From: Phycisphaeraceae bacterium
GTDB taxonomy: Bacteria > Planctomycetota > Phycisphaerae > Phycisphaerales > Phycisphaeraceae
Direction: 5' to 3'
Assembly: GCA_020851395.1 (NCBI GenBank)
Contig: JADZCW010000225.1
Coordinates: 1-24,130 of the forward strand
DNA: 24,130 nucleotides
In this document: positions 8,167 to 15,911 of the stretch, piece by piece
How the letters are laid out: every line of letters begins with the position of its first letter
Numbering within the stretch: the first letter of the stretch is position 1
The notes under the pieces: generated by a model
The model's database searches: none
What the model saw: only the letters and a program-made list of their open reading frames with translations
Told to the model about the DNA's origin: nothing
Position numbers and translations under genes: made by a program

Positions 8167-8624
8167 ATGGACTCGGCCTCGGCGAGGTAGCCCTTGAAGA
8201 GGCGGCGGTGCTCCTCCTCGTCGCCCTTGAGCTCGACGCAGAGGTCCTGGGTGACGGGGTCGTAGACGTCGCAGAGCTCGATGATCTTCTGGTACTGCTT
8301 GATAGCGCCCTCCTCGGCCTGGACGACGCCCTTGATGACGGCGCGGTAGTCGATGCTTTTTTCGGGCGGCTGCATGAAGGTCTGGGTCCAGGCGAGGGCC
8401 TGGGAGCCGGGGACGCGGCCGTCGAGGACCTTGATGCGGTTGGCGAGCAGCTGGGCGTGTCCGAGCTCGGAGGTGACCTCGGCGGCGAGGCTGTCCTTGA
8501 TGTGCTTGGCGCGGATGCCGTCGAGCCAGACGGAGTTGGCGAGGTAGTTGACGACGGTCTCGATCTCCATGTTGTAGCTCTTGCAGAGCTCCTGGACGAT
8601 CTTCTGGCGTTTCTTGTCCTTCAC
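8163..8624 (-). CDS. Ferritin-like diiron protein (bacterioferritin/DPS-like)
   Basis: This 153-residue, mostly helical protein has the four-helix ferritin-like fold and probably binds a dinuclear iron centre for iron storage or oxidant defence. Candidate ligands come as two Glu plus two ExxH motifs: E20 or E22 in NMEIET, ELGH (E53, H56), AEE (E104/E105) and EEEH (E136, H139). The start is GTG at 8624 because GGGAGG lies five bases upstream; the open frame extends to 8855, but that extra segment is Pro-rich and lacks the fold. The gene is divergent from the mannose-1-phosphate guanylyltransferase and lies 47 bp before the MFS gene. No heme-ligand Met can be assigned by eye, so I do not call it bacterioferritin proper. 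Confidence 0.85.
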   Translation of the reverse strand: MKDKKRQKIVQELCKSYNMEIETVVNYLANSVWLDGIRAKHIKDSLAAEVTSELGHAQLLANRIKVLDGRVPGSQALAWTQTFMQPPEKSIDYRAVIKGVVQAEEGAIKQYQKIIELCDVYDPVTQDLCVELKGDEEEHRRLFKGYLAEAESM

Positions 8625-8760
8625 GATGTCCTCCCTGGGGAAAGGGGTTGGGGTGTCATGGGAATAGTAGCCCTTTGGGGTGAGTTGGGCACACGGGGAA
8701 AGGAACTCACACATGGGCGAGGCGGCGGCGAGGGGGGGAGGGTTGCGGTAGGATGGGGTC

Positions 8761-9855
8761 ATGCGACACGTGATGATCATGGCGGGCGGGTCGGGGACGC
8801 GACTCTGGCCGATGAGCCGGGCGCGGATGCCCAAGCAGTTGATACCGTTTATCAATGGGCAGAGCCTGCTGGAGATCTCGCGCGATCGTGCGTTGGAGCT
8901 GGTGGAGGAGGATCGGCTTTACATCTGCGCGGGGCAGGGGCATCGGGAGATGATCCAGAGGGCGCTGCCGGGGTTCGACGCGGGGCGTTACCTGGGCGAG
9001 CCGGAGGGTCGGGACACGCTGGCGGCGGTGGCGTTCGGGGCGGCGGTGATCCGCAGGCGCGACCCGGAGGCGGTGATCGCGGTGCTGACGAGCGATCACC
9101 TGATCGAGCCGGTCGAGACGTTCGCGGCAGTGGTGAAGGAGGGATTCGAGCTGGCCGAGCGGGCGGAGCCGACGCTGGTGACGTTCGGGATCGCGCCGAC
9201 GCACCCGGCGACGGGGTTCGGGTACCTGGAGCTGGGCAGACCCCGCGAGGGCAAGGCGCGGGTGGTGGATCAGTTCAAGGAAAAGCCCGACGCGGTGACG
9301 GCGCGGCAGTACGTGGAGGCGGGGCCGCAGAAGTACCTGTGGAACAGCGGGATGTTCGTGTGGAAGGCGTCGACGCTGCTGGGGTGCGTCGAGCGGTATG
9401 AGCCGGAGGTATATCGGGACATCACGGCGATCGCGGAGGCGTGGGACACGCCGGAGCGGGACGCGAAGCTGGCGGAGATCTATCCGCGGATCAAGAAGAT
9501 CAGCGTGGACTACGCGGTGATGGAGCCGGCGTCGCGGGATGACAAGGTGGAGGTCGTGGGCCTGCCGATGGAGCTGACGTGGCTGGATGTGGGGTCTTGG
9601 CCGGCGTTCGCGGCGACGTGCCCGACGGACGATCGGCTCAACGCGCACGGGGGCGGCAAGCGCGTGCTTTTGGACTGCCGGGGGACGCTGGCGGCGTCGA
9701 GCGATCCGAATCACCTGATCGCGGCGATCGGGTGCGAGAACCTGATCATCATCCACACGCCCGAGGCGACGCTGGTGTGCCCGGCGAGCCGGGCGGAGCA
9801 GATCAAGAAACTGCACGAGATGGTGGGGCAGGAGCAGGGGCAGGAGCTGTTGTAG
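8761..9855 (+). CDS. manC: Mannose-1-phosphate guanylyltransferase
   Basis: This 364-residue enzyme makes GDP-mannose from GTP and mannose 1-phosphate in the cytoplasm, supplying mannose, fucose or rhamnose residues for glycans. The signature GGSGTRLWPMSR begins at residue 9 and is followed by MPKQ. LTSDHLI holds the metal-binding Asp, and HPATGFGYLE and KEKPDAVTARQYVE are family motifs. A left-handed beta-helix tail (NHLIAAIGCENLIIIHTPEATLV) closes the protein. It lacks the C-terminal phosphomannose isomerase domain of bifunctional ManC/AlgA, giving the usual short-form length. The start at 8761 fits the conserved MRHVMIMAGG N-terminus. RuvX follows 55 bp downstream on the same strand. Specificity for Man-1-P over Glc-1-P is inferred from GTRLWP and MPKQ. 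Confidence 0.92.
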   Translation: MRHVMIMAGGSGTRLWPMSRARMPKQLIPFINGQSLLEISRDRALELVEEDRLYICAGQGHREMIQRALPGFDAGRYLGEPEGRDTLAAVAFGAAVIRRRDPEAVIAVLTSDHLIEPVETFAAVVKEGFELAERAEPTLVTFGIAPTHPATGFGYLELGRPREGKARVVDQFKEKPDAVTARQYVEAGPQKYLWNSGMFVWKASTLLGCVERYEPEVYRDITAIAEAWDTPERDAKLAEIYPRIKKISVDYAVMEPASRDDKVEVVGLPMELTWLDVGSWPAFAATCPTDDRLNAHGGGKRVLLDCRGTLAASSDPNHLIAAIGCENLIIIHTPEATLVCPASRAEQIKKLHEMVGQEQGQELL

Positions 9856-9910
9856 GGCGCCCCCTACTCCCCCCCTACCGAGTGGCGGCGTGGGCTGTCG
9901 ACGATCCCTG

Positions 9911-10336
9911 ATGCGCTACCTGGCGATTGATCCTGGAGGCAAGCGGACCGGCCTGGCCGTCGGGGACGACGGGACGGGGATCGTGTCGCCGTTGGAGGTG
10001 GTCGAGGCGGACACGCGGGAGAAGCTGCTCGGGGCGCTGGATCGGGTGGTTCGGGAGCAGGAGCCGGGGGCGCTGGTGCTGGGGCTGCCGCTGAACATGG
10101 ACGGGAGCGAGGGGGCGGGGGCGAGGGGGGCGAAGGAGCTGGCGCGAGTGTTGGGCAAGCGGTTCGGCCTGCCGGTGCGGTTGGCGGACGAGCGGCTGAG
10201 CAGCTTCGAGGCGGAGGAGCGGCTGAGGGAGCTGGATCTGACGCGGGGGAAGAAAAAACAACGCCGCGACGCGTTGGCCGCCGCGGCGATCCTGCAGAGT
10301 TTCTTTCGGTCACGGGGCTCGCAGCCCGGCGAGTGA
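9911..10336 (+). CDS. ruvX: RuvX/YqgF-family Holliday junction resolvase-like protein
   Basis: This 141-residue protein belongs to the YqgF/RuvX family (RNase H fold), a nuclease implicated in pre-16S rRNA processing and possibly in Holliday junction resolution. The motif AIDPGGKRTGLAVGD carries catalytic Asp7, LGLPLNMDG follows at 58-65, DERLSS holds Glu94, and RRDALAAA holds Asp120; these acidic residues are the expected active site. The ATG at 9911 is chosen because the family begins right at this motif; an upstream in-frame GTG at 9890 would add seven residues. Neither start has a strong Shine-Dalgarno sequence. It lies 55 bp after manC and ends 19 bp before the convergent MshEN gene. Confidence 0.92.
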   Translation: MRYLAIDPGGKRTGLAVGDDGTGIVSPLEVVEADTREKLLGALDRVVREQEPGALVLGLPLNMDGSEGAGARGAKELARVLGKRFGLPVRLADERLSSFEAEERLRELDLTRGKKKQRRDALAAAAILQSFFRSRGSQPGE

Positions 10337-10355
10337 ATCATCTCAGGTCGAGACA

Positions 10356-10865
10356 TTAGGCCGCGGGGGTGTCGGCGATTTCCTTGGCGCGGCGGATGAT
10401 CTCGTGGGTGACCTCGGGCATGGGGTAGAACTTCTGGAGGAAGTCGCGGAGCTGGTCGGACTCGGCGACACGGAAGTAGACCACGGGCTCGAGGCGATGG
10501 GCGGCGAAGGTGACGGCGCGGGCGAGGCGATGGCGCGAGGCGGCCATGAGCAGCTCGCCGGAGGCCTCGAAGCGGATGGGGAGGATCTCGAACTGCCAGG
10601 CCTGGCGGCGGTTGATCAGACGCAGGGCCTGAGCGTCGAACTCGGCATGGGTCAGGTCGACGGCGCCGGTGAAGCGGCAGTACTGCTCGACCCAGGCGTC
10701 CTCGATGCTCTCGACGGTGACCTCGAACATGCGTTCGGCCAGGACGCCGAAGGGCAGGGCGCGCTGCTTCTGGGCCTGGAGGATCTCGAAGACCTGCTGC
10801 TCGCTGAGGATCCCGCGTTCGATGAGGATCTGGCCGATGCGAAGGTCTGGGCTGGGATTGGCCAC
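10356..10865 (-). CDS. Stand-alone MshEN (GspE/PilB N-terminal) domain protein
   Basis: This protein of about 169 residues matches the N-terminal regulatory domain of type II secretion and type IV pilus ATPases (GspE/PilB/MshE), but no ATPase domain follows. The first half has the characteristic motif RIGQILIERGILSEQQVFEILQAQ, with the Arg and the Gly and Leu pattern that in MshE-type domains binds cyclic di-GMP. The second half contains the LARAVTFAAHRLEPVVYFRVAESDQL-type segment (sequence continues to residue ~140), in which the Gly positions of a second motif are not evident. The start is GTG at 10865, six bases after AAGGAG; a TTG at 10871 is less likely because it abuts that site. No secretion genes lie nearby. 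A role as a nucleotide-responsive adaptor is inference. Confidence 0.8.
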   Translation of the reverse strand: MANPSPDLRIGQILIERGILSEQQVFEILQAQKQRALPFGVLAERMFEVTVESIEDAWVEQYCRFTGAVDLTHAEFDAQALRLINRRQAWQFEILPIRFEASGELLMAASRHRLARAVTFAAHRLEPVVYFRVAESDQLRDFLQKFYPMPEVTHEIIRRAKEIADTPAA

Positions 10866-11077
10866 GGTCAACTCCTTGGAACGATGTCGCGGCCCGGCAT
10901 GGGGCCTAATCTTGGGAATCGACCAAGGGGGCGGAGCTGCTTAGCGGTCTGCGAGCTGTCCAGCGAAGCGGGGCCTGGAAGATAACGATTGCACCTGCTG
11001 GGATGGATCGTGCGGGCGGGCAAAGCGGATAACTCGTGGATGGACGTTGTTCGACGATTTTGGCTGAAGTCGGGCGG

Positions 11078-11089
11078 TTGTCGCGACAA
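11078..11089. other. Perfect 12-bp palindrome TTGTCGCGACAA
   Basis: The palindrome TTGTCGCGACAA lies between the start of the MshEN gene (about 210 bp away) and the terminator of the SH3b gene. It could be an operator half-site pair, or chance. No second copy was noticed in the window. Confidence 0.3.
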
Positions 11090-11123
11090 GAAAGCCGCCG
11101 CGTCCTGGGGGCGCGGCGGGCTT
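11087..11123 (-). terminator. Rho-independent terminator after the SH3b gene
   Basis: Read on the minus strand, AAGCCCGCCGCG (11112-11123) pairs with CGCGGCGGCTT (11092-11102) with one bulged base and a loop of about nine bases, followed by an imperfect T-rich tail TTTCTTGT. It starts about 30 bp past the SH3b stop and closes the four-gene minus-strand cluster. Confidence 0.75.
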
Positions 11124-11153
11124 GACTTTCCTGGTATTTCGGGCGGATTTCGG

Positions 11154-12671
11154 CTACTTGCCGGGTTCGGGCTCGGGGGCGGGGGCGCCCATGGGCAGGG
11201 GCACGACCTCTTCGACGGGCGGGGGCGCGAGGTCGGGGGCCGGCGTCAGGTCCATGCCGGCGGGGAGCTCGGAAGGCTGGATCGATGTGGCGGTGGCCTC
11301 GAGGACGTCGAGCTTCTGAACGTCGACGAGGTTGAGGCGCATGGTCGGGTCGAAACGGACCTCGCCGACGATGCCGACGACCTGGCCGAGGGTGTAGGTG
11401 GCGCCCTGGACGAGCTGAGGATCGACGTAGGCGACGGTGCGTCCGGTGGCAGGGTCCACGAGGCGGAGCAGGCGGGGCAGGCTCATGCCGTCGTAGACGC
11501 TGCTGGCGAGCAGTCGGCCGACGACGGAGTACTGCGGGGGCAGGGCGCGGCCCATAGCGTCCTGGGGCTTGAACTCGCCGAGGATGGACTGGGCGCCGCG
11601 GCCTTCGATCGTGGTCGAAAGGGAGGTCAGGCCGGAGAGGGTCTTGGCGAGCTGGGCGTTGCGTTGGAGGAGGTTGACACGCGATGCGGCGATGCGGCGA
11701 TCGGGCAGCGGGATGTTGGGATCGCGCACCAGGGGCTCATAGGTGGCCAGGAGGGCGTCGATGGGCTGCTGCTCGACGGGGAGGTCCCAGGCCTCGCGGA
11801 GCTTGGCCTCGGCGGCGGCGAGCTGCGGGCTGATGGCCTTAGGCCACTGGGAGGTGGCGACGGGCGTGGGGGCAGCGGCCACGGGGGGGGCGGGCTTGGG
11901 CGCTTCGGAGGCCTTTGGCGTAGTGGTCACCTCGGCGGGGGTGGGCACGACGGCCGGCGCGGTGGCTGGGGCGGGGGCGTCAACCTTGGCGGGAGCCTCG
12001 GGCGCGGGGGCCGGTTCGGGTTCGGAGGTCACGGGAACGTTGGCCGTCGCGGGCGACTCGGCGGGGGCCGCGGGCTTGGGCTCGGCGACCGGTGTTGGGG
12101 CGGGAGGCGCCGCCTCAGGAGCGGGAGCCGGCGCGGCTTTCTGGGGGGCGGGCGCTTCGGGCGTACTCAGCTCGGCCTGGGTGGCGCGGCGGACGACGCC
12201 CGGGGGGAGGAAGACGTGGGCGTTCTCGGGGGGGGTGATGCGGTAGAAGTCGCCCTCCTCGCCGAGGATGCTGACGGTCTGTCCCTTGGAGAGGTAGGCG
12301 TGCGTCTGGTAGCTCAGGTGCGCGGGCTTGTCGATGCCGGCGACCTTCACCCAGGCCTCGTCGGTGGTGACGACGCCGGACTTGCCGTCGCCGCGGGCCT
12401 CGACATAGGCCTTGGAGATGTAGCTGGTGACGCCGGGCGGGGGCTGGACGACGGACCAGCCGGAGATGACGTTGACGACCTGGACGAGGGCTCCGCGGGG
12501 GACGTCGCCGACGGCGTAGAAGGCGGCGGCGGCGCCGGCGCGGGCCTTGACGTTGTCCTCGGTGACGATGCCGGTGAAGGGCACTTCCTGGGCCATCGCA
12601 GGGCGTGCGAAGACGCAGAGCAGGACGGCCAAACCTGTCATCCAGCCACGACACGCGCGATCAAAAACCAT
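11154..12671 (-). CDS. Secreted bacterial SH3-domain protein with Pro/Ala linker
   Basis: This 505-residue exported protein begins with a signal peptide whose hydrophobic core is MTGLAVLLCVFARPAMA; cleavage is likely after residue 27. Two SH3b-like domains follow: residues about 31-92 (TEDNVKARAGAAAAFYAVG, then GWSVVQPP) and about 100-160 (AWVKVAGIDKPAHL, then GDFYRITPP). Such domains usually bind peptidoglycan or other envelope partners. Residues about 170-280 are a Pro/Ala-rich linker. The C-terminal 200 residues have a helical part and an OB-like beta part (YSVVGRLLASS, then VVGIVGEVRFD). The ATG at 12671 has GGAG seven bases upstream. It is the last gene before a terminator and follows the S8 peptidase gene by 161 bp. 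No enzymatic domain is evident; an envelope structural or binding role is inferred. Confidence 0.85.
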   Translation of the reverse strand: MVFDRACRGWMTGLAVLLCVFARPAMAQEVPFTGIVTEDNVKARAGAAAAFYAVGDVPRGALVQVVNVISGWSVVQPPPGVTSYISKAYVEARGDGKSGVVTTDEAWVKVAGIDKPAHLSYQTHAYLSKGQTVSILGEEGDFYRITPPENAHVFLPPGVVRRATQAELSTPEAPAPQKAAPAPAPEAAPPAPTPVAEPKPAAPAESPATANVPVTSEPEPAPAPEAPAKVDAPAPATAPAVVPTPAEVTTTPKASEAPKPAPPVAAAPTPVATSQWPKAISPQLAAAEAKLREAWDLPVEQQPIDALLATYEPLVRDPNIPLPDRRIAASRVNLLQRNAQLAKTLSGLTSLSTTIEGRGAQSILGEFKPQDAMGRALPPQYSVVGRLLASSVYDGMSLPRLLRLVDPATGRTVAYVDPQLVQGATYTLGQVVGIVGEVRFDPTMRLNLVDVQKLDVLEATATSIQPSELPAGMDLTPAPDLAPPPVEEVVPLPMGAPAPEPEPGK

Positions 12672-12832
12672 GATCTATCTCCATTGCTTGCGGACGGTTG
12701 CCCTGAGGGTCAGCGCATAGTCTGACCGACACGGGGCCGGCACGCAATACGGTATCGTCGGCAAGATGGGGGTGTGGCGACGTGAAATTGCGCCGTGGAG
12801 CCGTGGGCGGGGGATTCTCGGACCCTGGAGGA

Positions 12833-14380
12833 TCAGGGTGCGTCGGGGGAGAACTGGGGCATGGTCGCGGGCTCGGGGGCGGGGGCGAAGTCTTCATCCT
12901 CGTCGGGCTCGGGGGGAGCGGAGGAGGGAGCGGTCTTGGGGGGGGCGGCGAAGCGCCAGGCCAGGGCGTAGGGGCAGGCGGGCACGGCGTTGATGGGGTC
13001 GACGCGACGGACGCGCAGGCGGTAATGGCCGGCGGGGATGTTCTTGAGGTAGAGGTGCTCGACGTTGTCGAGCTTGCTGTTGGAGACGGCGAGCTGGGTC
13101 TCGCGGCCCTGGTCGTCGAGGGTGTAGAGGATCAGGTCGAGGTCGGCAACGTAGGCGGAGTTGTTCCAGCGGGGGCGGAGGAGGATGGGGTCCTCGATCT
13201 GGCCGCCGACGACCTTGCGGTTCCAGGTGAGGATGACGGACCACTCGTCGGCGGTGCGGGTGAGTTGGAAGTCGTAGTCCTGCTGGCCGTCGGGCATGAT
13301 CGGCTGGTAGTCCCACCCGAAGGGGGTAGTGACACGGCCGGGGTCGGCGGGGCCGCGGGAGAGGATGAGGTAGCTGTGGTCGATGCGGACGCGACCGGCG
13401 CCGAGGTGGCTGTCGAGGGGGTGGCCTGGCTCGGTGTGCCAGCCAGGCATTTTCTCGGCGCCGGCGAGCAGGACGGCGCGGATGACGGCGGGCTTGCGGG
13501 CGTTGGGGGCGGCGTCGGCCATCTTGTCGGCGACTTCCAGGAGTCGGCCGGCGACGGCGGTGACGACGGGGGTGGTGTAGCTGGTCTGCCCGCCGGGGGC
13601 GACGAGGTCGGGCTTGCATCGGCCGGGGGTGTCGACACGGGTGTAGCCTCCGCTGCTGTTGCCGGTGTCGGAGCCGACGGCGATGACGTTGTAGGCGCTG
13701 GCCAGGAGGTCGGGGACGGAGGAGTTGGGGCCGTTGTTGACGCCGGCGACGACGACGACGTCCTGCTGGTCGACGACGTAGTCGATGCGGCGCAGGACAT
13801 CGGCGGCGCGCGGGCCGACCATGCCGATCCAGCTGTGGTTCTGGAGTCGTCGGCCGTCGTTGCGCGGGGGCTCGGGGGAGCCGGCGCGGAGGTAGCCGTC
13901 CTTGATCCAGTCCTCGGAGGCGTAGCAGGCGACGTCGGAAACGGCGGGGAGCAGGGCGCGTCGGCCATAGAGGAGACGGGCGGTGCTGGTGCCGTGGCCC
14001 GAGGTCTGGCTGGGGCCGGACATGGGGCGGAAGCCGACGAACTGGAACTGAGGGAGGTTGATATCGGGCAGGTATGATCCGAGGGGACCCTCGACGTGCT
14101 GGGTGGTGATGTCGCGGCCGATGGGAGTCTTGGCGCCGCCGATGCGGCGGGTCAGGTCGGTCAGGCCGATGAGCTGGCGGGTGGAGGCTCGACGGGCGGG
14201 CTGGGAGGCGGGCGAGGGCTGGGTGGCGGCGGGTCGGTCGGCTGCGCCGGCGAGGCGGGGGCCGAAGTGGACGCTGATGATCAGGAGGATCAGGCCGAGG
14301 GCGGCCCAGAGAAGCAGACGCCGTTGGCGCACCGACCGCGAGGGAGTCGTGGGATCGGTCGGCAAGCCAAAATCGGACAT
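12833..14380 (-). CDS. Divergent subtilisin-like (S8) serine peptidase, membrane-anchored
   Basis: This 515-residue protein has a basic N-terminus, one hydrophobic segment (about 21-38; signal anchor or signal peptide) and an S8-like domain facing outside. Catalytic His129 sits in SGHGTSTA, the oxyanion Asn181 in QNHSWIG, and Ser267 in GGQTSYTTPVV, where subtilases usually have GTSMATP. The usual DTG-type Asp motif is absent; at its place stands HVEGPLGSYLPD, so Glu97 or Asp106 may serve, or activity may be altered. A beta-rich domain (about 330-490), resembling the pre-peptidase C-terminal type, ends in RRVDP...YALAWRF. The ATG at 14380 has AAGGAG six bases upstream. It lies between a GT87-like gene and the SH3b gene, all on the same strand. 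Confidence 0.82.
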   Translation of the reverse strand: MSDFGLPTDPTTPSRSVRQRRLLLWAALGLILLIISVHFGPRLAGAADRPAATQPSPASQPARRASTRQLIGLTDLTRRIGGAKTPIGRDITTQHVEGPLGSYLPDINLPQFQFVGFRPMSGPSQTSGHGTSTARLLYGRRALLPAVSDVACYASEDWIKDGYLRAGSPEPPRNDGRRLQNHSWIGMVGPRAADVLRRIDYVVDQQDVVVVAGVNNGPNSSVPDLLASAYNVIAVGSDTGNSSGGYTRVDTPGRCKPDLVAPGGQTSYTTPVVTAVAGRLLEVADKMADAAPNARKPAVIRAVLLAGAEKMPGWHTEPGHPLDSHLGAGRVRIDHSYLILSRGPADPGRVTTPFGWDYQPIMPDGQQDYDFQLTRTADEWSVILTWNRKVVGGQIEDPILLRPRWNNSAYVADLDLILYTLDDQGRETQLAVSNSKLDNVEHLYLKNIPAGHYRLRVRRVDPINAVPACPYALAWRFAAPPKTAPSSAPPEPDEDEDFAPAPEPATMPQFSPDAP

Positions 14381-14500
14381 GAAGAACTCCTTAGCCGCAG
14401 GCCACAGAGTGCGGCCCGGGCGTCAGTGTGCATACGTAAGATCGGCTTAAGAGTTGTCCGACATGCCGACAGCCGGGGGAAAACTGGTTGGGTAGACCGG

Positions 14501-15841
14501 CTACTTGGGATTGTCCGGCTGGGCGGAGATCGCATCGGACGGGCGGCAGAGCCTCGACAGCAGCAACAGGGTCAGCAGGAGGGTGAGCCAGACCTGGCTG
14601 GGCAGGACGACGCCGCGCCACCACCAGGAGTCGACGATCGAGGAGGAGAGATTGGCGCCGTCGGCGAGGATGAGCCACATGACGGACCCTGGGGTGAAAA
14701 AGGCGGAGATGGCCAGTGCGGCGAGGCAGGCGGTCCAGCGAGGCCATCGGCGCCAGCCGTCGAGGATGGCGGCCAGGGCGGGCAGGAGCATGACGGCGTC
14801 GTACATTCGGCGGTAGACGACGAGGATGCTCAGGGAGGCAAGAGTGGCGAGCAGGAGCAGGCTGGAGGAGGCATCAGGTCGGCGACGTGCGGCGAGGGCG
14901 GCGGCGAGGGTGACGGCGATCGCGAAACCGAAGACCAGGCCGCTGACGAGACGTCGGCTGCTGATGAACTCATGCAGGGGCCACTGGAGGTTGAGCAACT
15001 GGTAGCGCAGGGGGTTGACGGGCGTGGGGTCACCGCTGCCGCCGACGGCGTTGTCGGCCAGGTTGCGGGTGAGGTCCGCGAGCCAGGGGACGTTGTTGAG
15101 GTAAAGGACGGCGGCGCCGAGCGTGCCAGTGAGCAGAGGGACGAGCAGGGACAGGAGGCAGGCGCGCCAGCGTCCCTCGATCAGGAGGCATAGCCAGACC
15201 ACGCCGGCGACCTGCGGCTTGAGAGCGACCGCGACGCCCAGGAGGAGTCCTGGGGCGAGGGTACGTCCTCGGCGGTCGAAGTCGGCGGCGGCCAGCCCGA
15301 GGGTCAGGGAGGTCAGGGTCAGTTGGCCGGTGCCGAAGCCCGTGTGAAGAGGCCAGAAGGCGAGGGTGAGCAGGACGAGCCATCGACCGCGTCGATCGTG
15401 GATGGACCAGCCGACGGAGCGCCAGAGCAGGGCGATGATCCAGGCCACGACGGCGAGCTTGCCCAGCACCCAGGCCGCGCGAGCGACGGGCCAGGGGGTC
15501 AGGGCGAGCGGCGCCATGAGCGGGTGCATGGTCGGGGGGTAGATGGCGGGCCAGTAGTCGCGTGACATGGAAGCGGAGACGTCGACGCCCTGATCGTGCA
15601 GGACGGCGACGAGGTCGTCGTGATGGTAGGGGTTGCGTCCCTCAAGCCAGGCGCGTGACTGAGCGTAGATCAGGCGAAGGTCGGGGGAGGTGGTCAGGCC
15701 GATGTATGGGCCGTGGATGGCGAACCACACGAGCACGGTGAACAGGAGCAACATCCAGAGCCTGTCACGCCCGGACCGTCCCAGGGTGGGCGGGCTGCCG
15801 ACCGAACTCGGCCCCGGCTGCTGAACGGCCGCATGGGTCAT
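14501..15841 (-). CDS. GT87-like (DUF2029) polytopic membrane glycosyltransferase
   Basis: This protein of about 446 residues has around ten transmembrane helices and matches the DUF2029/GT87 group, polyprenyl-phosphate-dependent mannosyltransferase-like enzymes related to the GT-C fold. An early extracytoplasmic loop contains DLRLIYAQSRAWLEGRNPY, the typical position of the GT-C acidic motif, followed by YPPTMHPLMAPLAL. LLLGVAVALKPQ in the middle is also typical of the family. The start at 15841 (MTHAAVQQ) is preferred because it avoids overlap with the upstream gene, although no good Shine-Dalgarno sequence is seen; the frame is open back to 15934. It is 70 bp after the helical-repeat gene and 120 bp before the S8 peptidase. 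The sugar donor and acceptor are unknown. Confidence 0.85.
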   Translation of the reverse strand: MTHAAVQQPGPSSVGSPPTLGRSGRDRLWMLLLFTVLVWFAIHGPYIGLTTSPDLRLIYAQSRAWLEGRNPYHHDDLVAVLHDQGVDVSASMSRDYWPAIYPPTMHPLMAPLALTPWPVARAAWVLGKLAVVAWIIALLWRSVGWSIHDRRGRWLVLLTLAFWPLHTGFGTGQLTLTSLTLGLAAADFDRRGRTLAPGLLLGVAVALKPQVAGVVWLCLLIEGRWRACLLSLLVPLLTGTLGAAVLYLNNVPWLADLTRNLADNAVGGSGDPTPVNPLRYQLLNLQWPLHEFISSRRLVSGLVFGFAIAVTLAAALAARRRPDASSSLLLLATLASLSILVVYRRMYDAVMLLPALAAILDGWRRWPRWTACLAALAISAFFTPGSVMWLILADGANLSSSIVDSWWWRGVVLPSQVWLTLLLTLLLLSRLCRPSDAISAQPDNPK

Positions 15842-15911
15842 GTGGGGAAAACTCACGTCGCAGGTTGGAGTGGGCTTGATTATATCGGCGATGGGCGGGC
15901 TGGCGATGAGG

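Noticed and set aside
10868..11089. 73-codon minus-strand frame upstream of the MshEN gene
   Set aside because: No ribosome-binding site, no motif and unlike neighbouring codon use; it overlaps the likely leader of the MshEN gene.
10989..12725. Gly-rich plus-strand open frame (578 codons)
   Set aside because: The Gly-rich stretch is the mirror of the Pro/Ala linker of the SH3b protein; no ribosome-binding site or family motif.
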